From JAQVEM01 sp964603595 (GTDB lineage Bacteria > Actinomycetota > Humimicrobiia > Humimicrobiales > Humimicrobiaceae), in assembly GCA_964603595.1 (NCBI GenBank), contig CAZRVN010000003.1, positions 62,001 through 126,000 on the forward strand: a stretch of DNA of 64,000 nt, given 5' to 3'. The notes beneath the pieces were generated by a model. That model was not told where the DNA came from and made no database searches. It saw only the letters and a program-made list of their open reading frames with translations. Both the position numbers and the translations under genes were made by a program. Of the stretch, positions 16,585 through 24,699 are shown piece after piece (the stretch's first letter is position 1; every line of letters starts with the position of its first letter).

Positions 16585-18633
16585 ATGAAAAAAACAAAGA
16601 TGGAAAATAAAAGCAGTGCGGAAAATAGTACAGGGGGTAGAGCAGCAAGGAAGGGATTTAAGAAATTACCTTTATATCTGAGAATAATAATAATAGTTTT
16701 ATCTTCCATAATTATTATTAGTGGCGCAGGCGCAGGAGCTTTCTTTTTTTATATTAATTCAATGAACAGGAAGATAAACTCCGGTGCTGGGGCAGAAAGC
16801 CAGGATTTTCTTGCTCCCATAGAATCACCGGAGGAACCGGTTACAATCCTTGTGCTTGGAAGAGATACAAGGGATGTTGAGAATGAAGCAGGAAGGGCTG
16901 ATATAATAATGCTTTTCTACCTGGACCCTGTAAAAGGTTCAAGCACCCTGCTCTCAATACCCAGGGATTGCCTGGTTGAAATACCAGGTTATGGAGAAGA
17001 TAAGATAAATGCTGCTTATGCTTATGGCAGGGAAGAACTTATGATAAAAACAGTTAATTCTTTTCTGGGAGCTGAAATAAATCATTATGTAACTCTTGAT
17101 TTTGATGGATTTATAGAACTGATTGATGCACTGGACGGGGTGGATATTACGATTGAAAGGCCCATGGTGGACCCTAAAACCGGTGCTAATTTTTCTCCCG
17201 GTAACCATCATCTTACTGGAGAGCAAGCACTTTCATATACAAGAAGCAGGTCTACCGAACTGGGGGATATTGGCAGGATTCAGAGGCAGCAGCAGTTGTT
17301 TAAAGAGATAATAAAACAGAAGCTGAATATCAAATATTTATCAAGCGTCCCCTACTATTTTAATATTCTGGCAGAAAACACAATTACGAATCTTGATATC
17401 TTAACTCTACTTAAATACTCAAAAGCAGTACTATCATTTGAATCTGAAAATTTTAAAACTGCAATTATACCCTCTCGTTCAGACTGGATAAAGGATAATA
17501 CCATAAGCGTGCAGATTCCAGATACCGAAGAGACAAGAGCCATGTGGCAGAGGGTTATAAATGGTGAGCCGGTAAGCAAATATAATGCAGAATATTCAGA
17601 TGTAGATGAAATACCAGCTTCAATGACCCAGAACAATGAGTATAAATTTAAAATAAAAGTAAAGAATACGGGTGCACTTGATTGGAATAAAGATGGCGAG
17701 CACCCGGTTTATCTCGGCTACCACTGGATAGATTTTAATAGCGGGAAAACAGTAGTTCTTGATGGCAAGAGAAGCATTATTCCACAGAGCGGGGTTAGTG
17801 CAGGAGATGAGGTAATATTTGACCTGACTGTAATATCCCCTTCAGAAGAAGGTGAATTTATTCTACAGGTAGACCTGGTGCATGAGGGCATAACATGGTT
17901 TTCTTCCCAAGGTGTTCCTGCCCTGGAGAGATATGTATCAATTGACCTATCCTATGGTGCTAAATATGATGATGGGGGTAATACCCCGAATTATCTGGAC
18001 CCGGGCGAGGAGTTTGAAGTTACAGTTAAGATAAAAAATAATGGGTTTCTGGTATGGGAATCATCAGGAAGAGAAAGGGTGGACCTCGGAACTCACTGGA
18101 TTGACAGGGATACGGGGGAAGTTGTTGTATGGGACGGCGAAAGGGGACTTATTTCTTCAGATGTCTCTCATGGAGAAGAGACAGAGGTTAAGATAACAAT
18201 AAATGCACCTGATAAGCCCGGTAATTATACACTGCAGTATGATATGGCGCACGAAAGAGTTACCTGGTTTTCGGATAAGGGTGTTATACCGCTTGAAGTT
18301 GACATAGATGTAGGCAGGACTGTAGATGAAAGTATTGCCGGAGAAACAACAGTAAAATTATTTAATGGCAATGGGGTACCCGGTGCTGCAGGTGAAATTG
18401 AGGAATATCTGGAGAGTTATAGTTTTAAGGTATATTCTCTTTCCAACGCAGAGGACTTCAATTTTAAAGAGAGCATAATTATATATAATGAAGGATGCAA
18501 GGAAAAAGCCGAGGAGCTATCGTTTGCTTTTGATAATTTAAAAATTTATGAATATAATAAGACATGGGATTTTTACAGGACTGATGCGGATTTGATATTT
18601 ATAACAGGGAAAGATTACAGTGAAATAATGTAA
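16585..18633 (+). CDS. LytR-CpsA-Psr (LCP) ligase with two inserted Ig-like domains and LytR_C
   Basis: A 682-residue membrane-anchored protein. Order: basic cytoplasmic tail, TM helix (about 33-56), LCP catalytic domain (about 85-245) with GRDTR, SIPRD and RSRSTELGDIGRIQRQQ holding the lipid-phosphate-binding arginines, a linker, then two similar ~100-residue beta domains (about 345-452 and 470-572), each with V-K-NTG/NNG...W, LG-HWID and TWFS-GV motifs, and a C-terminal LytR_C domain (about 587-675; KLFNGNGVPGAA). LCP enzymes move undecaprenyl-linked glycopolymers to peptidoglycan. The tandem Ig/NBR1-like modules are unusual. It sits between murA and the glycan locus, consistent with anchoring that polymer. 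Confidence 0.9.
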   Translation: MKKTKMENKSSAENSTGGRAARKGFKKLPLYLRIIIIVLSSIIIISGAGAGAFFFYINSMNRKINSGAGAESQDFLAPIESPEEPVTILVLGRDTRDVENEAGRADIIMLFYLDPVKGSSTLLSIPRDCLVEIPGYGEDKINAAYAYGREELMIKTVNSFLGAEINHYVTLDFDGFIELIDALDGVDITIERPMVDPKTGANFSPGNHHLTGEQALSYTRSRSTELGDIGRIQRQQQLFKEIIKQKLNIKYLSSVPYYFNILAENTITNLDILTLLKYSKAVLSFESENFKTAIIPSRSDWIKDNTISVQIPDTEETRAMWQRVINGEPVSKYNAEYSDVDEIPASMTQNNEYKFKIKVKNTGALDWNKDGEHPVYLGYHWIDFNSGKTVVLDGKRSIIPQSGVSAGDEVIFDLTVISPSEEGEFILQVDLVHEGITWFSSQGVPALERYVSIDLSYGAKYDDGGNTPNYLDPGEEFEVTVKIKNNGFLVWESSGRERVDLGTHWIDRDTGEVVVWDGERGLISSDVSHGEETEVKITINAPDKPGNYTLQYDMAHERVTWFSDKGVIPLEVDIDVGRTVDESIAGETTVKLFNGNGVPGAAGEIEEYLESYSFKVYSLSNAEDFNFKESIIIYNEGCKEKAEELSFAFDNLKIYEYNKTWDFYRTDADLIFITGKDYSEIM

Positions 18634-18673
18634 TAATTTTTATGTTTTTGCTTTTATACTTTGAAATGAGTCA

Positions 18674-20593
18674 ATGAAAAATACATCTGTTTTTAAAATA
18701 ATAAGACAAATTGCATTTGATGCATTAATAATATTTTCATCATTTGTAATATCCTTTTTTTTAAGAGGTCAGATAGGATTAATAGATACAGGTCTTTTTT
18801 CGCAATATTCAAATTCTATGATCTGGTATGTTATTATTGTTGTTATCGTCAAAGTCCTGATGCTATGGCTGTTCGGGACTTATAGAAGAGTATGGAAGTA
18901 TGCTTCTTTAAAAGATATGGTAGCTATTGTTGAAGCTGCTACACTTGGTTCTATAGTTCTGGCAGTTATTTTTTATGTTTTGAGTTATCCAATATCTTTT
19001 TTTGGTCTTGAGATAAAATTTTCTTTACCCTTTTTCCCCAGAAGCATATTTGTTATTGATTACCTGCTTACCCTTATTCTTATAACCGTATCAAAATTTT
19101 CGGATAGGTTTTTTAATGAGTTGAAGTTTGGGAGTCCAGACACAAGAAAAAAGAGAGTGTTAATTATTGGAGCAGGTGATGCGGGAGAGATGATTGTCCG
19201 TGAAATGATAAGACAGAAAAACAGCGAATATATGCCTACAGGATTTCTGGATGATGATTATTCAAAGATAAAAAATAAGATACATGGAGTGAGTGTTCTG
19301 GGACCCATAGCTAAAATGGAGAGTGTGATTAAGGATTATTCCATTGATGAGGTTATAATAGCAATGCCCTCGGCATCCGGTAGTGTGAGAAAAGAGGTAG
19401 CGGTAAGAGCAAGAGAATTGGGCGTAAACTGTAAAACTCTGCCAAGTCTCTATGAGGTAATTGACGGGAAGGTATATCTTTATCAGGTAAGAGATATAGA
19501 GATTGAAGATATTCTTGGGAGAGAGGTAATAAATATAAAAATTCCCGAAGTGGTTTCTGAAATAAGAAATAAGGTCATGCTGGTCACGGGGGCAGGCGGG
19601 TCCATAGGTTCTGAAATATGCAGGCAGGTTATAAGATTTAAACCGGAGAAATTAATACTCGTGGATCATTCGGAAAATAATCTTTTTTTAATACTTGAGG
19701 AACTTGGAAATAAATTCGCCTTTATTTCAACATTCCCTATAGTTATTGATATAAGAGATAAACAGGCGCTGAGGAGTGTTTTTAAAAAATATAAGCCGGA
19801 TATAGTTTTCCATGCTGCTGCATATAAGCATGTCCCGCTTATGCAGCTCAATCCAAAAGCTGCAATCCTAAATAATTATCTTGGAACAAAGCTGCTGGCA
19901 AAATTTTCCATTGAATATGGGGTTAAAAGGTTTGTTATGCTCTCTACCGATAAGGCAGTTAAACCAAGTAATGTAATGGGGATATCAAAATTACTTTCAG
20001 AAAAATATTTACAGTCCCTGTCAAAGGTTAAAAATACCAGGTTTATAATTGTAAGGTTCGGCAACGTCCTGGGGAGCATGGGAAGTGTGGTTCCTCTTTT
20101 TAAGAAGCAAATACAATCCGGCGGGCCTGTAAGGGTTACCCACCCCAATATGAAAAGGTATTTTATGACCATCCCAGAGGCATCCCAGCTGGTTATTCAA
20201 TCATGTATAATGGGAAATGGAGGAGAGATATTTGTTCTTGATATGGGTGAGCCCATAAATATACTGGACTTGGCCAAGAATATGATAAGGATTTATGGCA
20301 TGGAACCGGGAAAAGACATTGAAATAAAATATACAGGTCCCAGGGACGGGGAAAAAATGGATGAGGAGTTGGTAAACGAAGATGAGGAATTGACGCCAAC
20401 GGATTTCAAGCATATATATGAAGCAAAGAACAATAAAAAGAAAGGTAAATTCAACAGAGATGAGATAATCAATATATTGTTCAATATAGAAAAAGAGATC
20501 CAGATTGATGATTATGAAAATTTATTTAAGGAATTAAAGAAAATTGTCCCCCATTTTAATGCAAAAGAAATGTGGACAAAGTTATATGAATAA
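18674..20593 (+). CDS. Membrane-bound nucleoside-diphosphate-sugar 4,6-dehydratase (FlaA1/WbpM/PglF/CapD family)
   Basis: A 639-residue protein with about four N-terminal TM helices, a first Rossmann-like domain (VLIIGAGDAGEM) and a C-terminal SDR domain with TGAGGSIGSEI. In the catalytic motif the usual tyrosine is methionine (NVMGISK), a hallmark of the large membrane dehydratases that convert UDP-GlcNAc to the 4-keto-6-deoxy sugar. The product feeds amino-sugar synthesis such as bacillosamine, QuiNAc or FucNAc. Full length for the family. It is followed after 23 bp by a phosphoglycosyl transferase, the classical initiation module of a glycan locus. Confidence 0.9.
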   Translation: MKNTSVFKIIRQIAFDALIIFSSFVISFFLRGQIGLIDTGLFSQYSNSMIWYVIIVVIVKVLMLWLFGTYRRVWKYASLKDMVAIVEAATLGSIVLAVIFYVLSYPISFFGLEIKFSLPFFPRSIFVIDYLLTLILITVSKFSDRFFNELKFGSPDTRKKRVLIIGAGDAGEMIVREMIRQKNSEYMPTGFLDDDYSKIKNKIHGVSVLGPIAKMESVIKDYSIDEVIIAMPSASGSVRKEVAVRARELGVNCKTLPSLYEVIDGKVYLYQVRDIEIEDILGREVINIKIPEVVSEIRNKVMLVTGAGGSIGSEICRQVIRFKPEKLILVDHSENNLFLILEELGNKFAFISTFPIVIDIRDKQALRSVFKKYKPDIVFHAAAYKHVPLMQLNPKAAILNNYLGTKLLAKFSIEYGVKRFVMLSTDKAVKPSNVMGISKLLSEKYLQSLSKVKNTRFIIVRFGNVLGSMGSVVPLFKKQIQSGGPVRVTHPNMKRYFMTIPEASQLVIQSCIMGNGGEIFVLDMGEPINILDLAKNMIRIYGMEPGKDIEIKYTGPRDGEKMDEELVNEDEELTPTDFKHIYEAKNNKKKGKFNRDEIINILFNIEKEIQIDDYENLFKELKKIVPHFNAKEMWTKLYE

Positions 20594-20616
20594 CAGGACG
20601 CAGGTTTATACGTCAT

Positions 20617-21189
20617 ATGTCTTATAGAATCATAAAAATAATTTTAGATATGATGCTGTCGATTATCCTGATGATTCTTTTTATTCCCTTCTGGATTATT
20701 GTACCTCTAATTATTAAAATTGATTCCCCGGGAAATGTAATATTCAAACAAAAAAGGGTGGGAATAAATAGCGAATATTTTTATATTTTAAAATTCAGGA
20801 CTATGAAAGAAGGGACTCCCGATATACCAACAGATAAATTTAACAATCAAAATCATCTCTATACCAGAACAGGTAAAATCTTGAGAAGGTGGAGCATTGA
20901 TGAGTTTCCCCAGATTATAAACATATTAAAAGGAGAGATGAGCTTTGTAGGACCGAGGCCGGCACTGTATAATCAGGATCTTCTTATAAAACTTAGGAAG
21001 GGAAAAGGGGTAGACAGAGTAAAGCCGGGTGTAACCGGGCTTGCACAGGTAAATGGGAGGGACGATCTCTCAATTCCTGATAAAGTTGCCTATGACCATT
21101 TATATATAAAAGATGCTTCTATATGGCTGGATTTAAAGATATTTTTAGTAACAGTTAAAGCTGCAATTACGGGTAGAGGCGCGCGATAG
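20617..21189 (+). CDS. Small monotopic phosphoglycosyl transferase (PglC-like)
   Basis: A 190-residue bacterial sugar transferase that starts glycan assembly by moving a sugar-1-phosphate from a UDP-sugar to undecaprenyl phosphate. It has one N-terminal re-entrant hydrophobic helix (about 8-32), FKQKRVG, LKFRTM, the catalytic Asp-Glu dyad in SIDEFPQ (Asp95, Glu96), and VGPRPAL. It is the minimal catalytic form without an added polytopic region, unlike the second enzyme of this class at 43169. It is probably paired with the 4,6-dehydratase directly upstream, whose product would be its natural substrate after amination. Confidence 0.92.
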   Translation: MSYRIIKIILDMMLSIILMILFIPFWIIVPLIIKIDSPGNVIFKQKRVGINSEYFYILKFRTMKEGTPDIPTDKFNNQNHLYTRTGKILRRWSIDEFPQIINILKGEMSFVGPRPALYNQDLLIKLRKGKGVDRVKPGVTGLAQVNGRDDLSIPDKVAYDHLYIKDASIWLDLKIFLVTVKAAITGRGAR

Positions 21190-21226
21190 GGTAGTAATTT
21201 TCTAGTTATTCTTTTAATTCCACTGG

Positions 21227-22108
21227 TTATTTTAATTCTTTTATCAGTTTTTCTATACCTTCTTCAAAGCTTGTTGGAGAAAAGTTAAAATCATTTGAAG
21301 CTTTACGGTATGAATATACTTTATCTATGCCTGTTCTATCTATCTGGTCGGGGGTGAGAGCTGGGTTTCTGGAAATTCCTGCGTAAATAGAAATTAAAAA
21401 TTTTCCTAATCCGGAAGGTACCTTTATTGATTTGAACTGTTTTTTTAATTTATGCCTGACAATTTCCAGCATATCATTATATTTTAATGGGTTTTTACCG
21501 GATATATTATAAATCTGCTTAAAAGTTTTTTTATTGTTTAAAGTAGATACGATAGCGCTTGCAACATCTTCAATATATATGGGCTGTATCAAATTATTTC
21601 CGCTTCCAAAGGTTATAAAAAATCTCCTCTTCTTTATAAAATCAATCATACTTGAAAAATTGTTATCATCTTTTGAGCCATAAATCATAGAAGGCCTTAA
21701 AATAGTATAGTCAAGTCCTGAATTTTTAATCAGGTTTTCAGATATTATTTTTTTAGTCTTTACCTTGCTTTCAAGGGGAATCAGCACTGTTGTAGAACTG
21801 ATGAAGACAGCACGTTTCAGGCCGGCCCTCTCAGATGCTTTAATAAAGTTTTCTAAAAGATTTGCATGTTCAAGGTCAACCATGTAAATTGCAATTTCTG
21901 CCTTTTTTAACGGGGTGATTATAGAGTCCGGACTCTGAAGCGTTCCTGTGCTGAAATCAACCTCTCCCCCGGTTTTCTTTGCCGTATCTTCCAGTTCTAA
22001 AGTACTGCTCGATGTTCTTATAAGGCAGCTGACTTTAAAACTTTTTTTTAATAGTTTTTCCAGTACCGGTTTCCCTAAAAAACCAGTGGCTCCAATAAGT
22101 AATATCAT
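21227..22108 (-). CDS. Atypical SDR / NAD(P)-dependent sugar epimerase-like protein (NDUFA9/NmrA-like)
   Basis: A 293-residue Rossmann protein starting with MILLIGATGFLGKPVLEKLL, followed by VFISSTTVLIPL and LRPSMIYGS. The YxxxK catalytic pair of classical epimerases is not evident (KNSGLDYTILRPS), which points to the atypical SDR group that includes NmrA-like regulators and complex I NDUFA9 homologues. The substrate is not deducible. It is on the minus strand in the middle of a + strand region, convergent with the sugar transferase (38 bp) and divergent from the metallophosphoesterase. Confidence 0.75.
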   Translation of the reverse strand: MILLIGATGFLGKPVLEKLLKKSFKVSCLIRTSSSTLELEDTAKKTGGEVDFSTGTLQSPDSIITPLKKAEIAIYMVDLEHANLLENFIKASERAGLKRAVFISSTTVLIPLESKVKTKKIISENLIKNSGLDYTILRPSMIYGSKDDNNFSSMIDFIKKRRFFITFGSGNNLIQPIYIEDVASAIVSTLNNKKTFKQIYNISGKNPLKYNDMLEIVRHKLKKQFKSIKVPSGLGKFLISIYAGISRNPALTPDQIDRTGIDKVYSYRKASNDFNFSPTSFEEGIEKLIKELK

Positions 22109-22477
22109 TTAAATCTCCTGCAGTTACTAAAATTATTAAGTTTAATTATTAACCAAAATAGAAAATATTATAAGACCTGTTTTATTTATGTAATTATTGC
22201 CCGGAATAAAAGACCTGTCTCCAGGCAATAAAATTTTTTATTTTAATATGTCAGGACAGTAAATTCTTTCTGGTGCAGTGAATTTTAATATTCTTTCCGC
22301 AAGTGTAAAAAAATTTTATATATGTGCAGTAATTATGTCAATTACCCTATAAGGGTTATCCATGTATTATTATGGTTTTGGAGTTAAATTATATATAATT
22401 TGTGTTATTATTTTATAGATCTGGGTTGATAAGCTTGGTATAAATTTCAGTAAAAATAGAGCAGAAAGAAAAGAATA
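22109..22477. other. 369-bp divergent intergenic region with an imperfect hairpin
   Basis: No gene is visible between the divergent SDR and metallophosphoesterase genes, so promoters for both are expected here. At 22195-22204 and 22221-22230 lie arms TATTGCCCGG and CCAGGCAATA, a 10-bp stem with one mismatch and a 16-base loop, followed by AAATTTTTT. A direct repeat AAGACCTGT occurs at 22172 and 22210. The hairpin could be an attenuator-like element in the + strand leader. Confidence 0.3.
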
Positions 22478-23539
22478 ATGGTATGGATAATCTATGCGGT
22501 TCCTGCAGCGACTGTTTTGATTATAATACTGGTTTTATACATGTTCTGGTATGAACCGGCTAATTTTAAACTATCGGAAGTAGATATAGTTATAAGTGAT
22601 AGTGGCCTTCAAAGCAAAAACAGGTCGGAGGGCAAGGTAGCAGAAGGTCCGGATAAGACCGGTGGCAGACCGCTTCTAACTATTCTGCATCTATCTGATT
22701 TTCACCTGAGGAAAAATTCTAAAGGCAGAAAGCTATTCCAGTTCGTAAGGAGTCTGGAGGAACTGAAGCCGGATTTTCTTTTTATTACCGGAGATTTGCT
22801 GGAAAGCGGCCGTAATATAGATTATCTTGCAGAAATGCTCTCGCCTTTACGCGCAAAGTTAGGCAAATATGCTGTTTTAGGTGCGCACGACCACTATGAA
22901 AAAGCATTTATAGAATTTACAAAAAATATGTTTAAAAAGAAAAGGTCATACAGGAAAGAAAATGATATTTTTTACCTTAAAAGGAAATTAAAGGATATCG
23001 GGATTGGAACCCTTTTAAATGAGGGCAGATCATTTGAGCTGAAGCGAAATGGCATGGATACTGTTGAGGTTATAGGACTTGATGACCCGGTGATAGATAA
23101 AATTGATATTGATGGGGCATTCTCCAATTATTCTTCCAGGGAAGGAAGAGAGCTTCAATTAAAAAATAAAAAGGATTACAAAAAAGCTTACAGGGATGTA
23201 TTCAGTTTAAGCAGCAAAAAAGTGCATAGTTTAAATGAAAAAGGCAGATTACGCACGGTTCTTTTGCATACTCCGGATTCTGATTCAATAATAAACCTTG
23301 CCGGAAGGAAGACAGATATTATATTTTGCGGGCATACACATGGAGGCCAGGTAAGACTCCCGTTCATAGGAGCAATAATTTCAGGTTGTAAAATAAAGAC
23401 AAAGTTCGCATCAGGCCTTTTCTATTTTAAAAATGTAGTACTATTCATTACACGAGGACTCGGGGAGGGTAAATATTCACAGTTCAGATTTTACTGCCAG
23501 CCGGAAGCCAACCTGATAAGGATATATAAAACTGATTAG
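22478..23539 (+). CDS. Membrane-anchored calcineurin-like metallophosphoesterase (YkuE-like)
   Basis: A 353-residue protein with an N-terminal TM helix (about 3-24) and a metallophosphoesterase fold: LSDFHL (Asp74, His76), ITGDLLE (Asp106), LGAHDHY (135-141), LLHTPDSD (His264) and FCGHTHGGQ (285-290). The usual GNH[D/E] motif reads GAHD, so the metal-ligand asparagine is Ala136. YkuE relatives act on lipid-linked or UDP-sugar phosphoester substrates at the membrane, for example UDP-2,3-diacylglucosamine-type hydrolases; the substrate here is unknown. There is an insertion of about 60 residues between HTPD and the preceding core strands. Confidence 0.85.
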   Translation: MVWIIYAVPAATVLIIILVLYMFWYEPANFKLSEVDIVISDSGLQSKNRSEGKVAEGPDKTGGRPLLTILHLSDFHLRKNSKGRKLFQFVRSLEELKPDFLFITGDLLESGRNIDYLAEMLSPLRAKLGKYAVLGAHDHYEKAFIEFTKNMFKKKRSYRKENDIFYLKRKLKDIGIGTLLNEGRSFELKRNGMDTVEVIGLDDPVIDKIDIDGAFSNYSSREGRELQLKNKKDYKKAYRDVFSLSSKKVHSLNEKGRLRTVLLHTPDSDSIINLAGRKTDIIFCGHTHGGQVRLPFIGAIISGCKIKTKFASGLFYFKNVVLFITRGLGEGKYSQFRFYCQPEANLIRIYKTD

Positions 23540-23716
23540 AGATAATAACCTAAAGAATTATTGAGTTTGGATAAAGTCAGGCATATATTACCTCCGGTGA
23601 ATGTGTTATTTACAGGTGAGATTAAAAAGTAAAATAAGCTGTCAATTGAACTATCCAAGGGTTGTGTTTACAATAATATTAAGTTCATATATTAATAAGT
23701 TTAAATAAATATATTT

Positions 23717-24568
23717 ATGAAAGCCGATAACAGGAAAAGAAGCTTTAGTCCAATTTTAAAATTTACCATGATTGTAATCCTTTTGTTTCTGGTTGGTTTC
23801 TTTATATTTTACGGTATTGATAACCCCGGTTTTTTTAAGAATAAATTTCCCTCTATTTTTAGCAGGAACGGAGAAAACGGGATAGAAAATACGGGAGGTG
23901 TTGAAACAGCTGCCGGTAACGGAACAGGGGAAGATACATATGAGACAAACAATACTAATGCAGGTACAGATGTAAATGGGGCTGAGGGTGATATTATCGT
24001 GAGTGAGCTAGAGACAGATAGTGATGTTCCGGATGGAGACAGAGAGAATTCTACTGTTAGTTTATCTTTATGGCAGAAAATTAAAAATTTTATAGCAGGT
24101 TTTGCCGGCGGGGAGGATAACGTAGAAAATAACACGGTTTATCCTGCAAGTGTGGAGATAAATATTTATTTCTCCGGTACGGGAGAGGAGAAGAAGCTAG
24201 TTTCAGAGAAAAGAACTATAAATTCGGGAAACCCGGATGTTGCAGTTCAGAATGCAATGCAGGAGCTTCTCAAGGGTCCTGCTAAATCGTATCATTTCCC
24301 GTTAATACCTGCAGGGACGGAGTTAATTAGTGCAGAAACTAAAGACAACATAGCAAAAATTGACCTTTCACAGGAATTTCTTGAAGAAAGTCTGGATACA
24401 AGGATACTGGATGAATATATCATCTATTCAATAGTAAATACTCTAACAGAGATACCGGAGGTAGAAGGTGTTATTTTTTATATAGAAGGTATAAGAATTA
24501 AAGTTTATGGCAATATAGACCTTTCAATTCCGGCTATTAGAAACAAAGAATTGATAGGTGATGATTAA
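23717..24568 (+). CDS. GerMN-domain protein, membrane-anchored
   Basis: A 283-residue protein: N-terminal TM helix (about 14-34), a low-complexity Gly/Asn/Asp/Glu-rich linker (about 45-130), and a GerMN domain (about 145-275) with VQNAMQELLKGP, FPLIPAGTELIS, and AKIDLSQEF. GerMN domains occur in the Bacillus germination protein GerM and in many Gram-positive envelope lipoproteins, often near peptidoglycan hydrolases. Its biochemical role is not established. It does not by itself prove sporulation. Nothing adjacent is a sporulation gene. Confidence 0.88.
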   Translation: MKADNRKRSFSPILKFTMIVILLFLVGFFIFYGIDNPGFFKNKFPSIFSRNGENGIENTGGVETAAGNGTGEDTYETNNTNAGTDVNGAEGDIIVSELETDSDVPDGDRENSTVSLSLWQKIKNFIAGFAGGEDNVENNTVYPASVEINIYFSGTGEEKKLVSEKRTINSGNPDVAVQNAMQELLKGPAKSYHFPLIPAGTELISAETKDNIAKIDLSQEFLEESLDTRILDEYIIYSIVNTLTEIPEVEGVIFYIEGIRIKVYGNIDLSIPAIRNKELIGDD

Positions 24569-24699
24569 TCGATTAAGGGATTTAATTAAATGGCTAAAAT
24601 AATGTGAAAAGCTGAAAAGGAGCAAAAAGGTCCTGAATGTAAGAGAAACGGCTGAAGATATAAAGTATGGAGCGATATTTTAGCAGGAGGTGAATTTTA

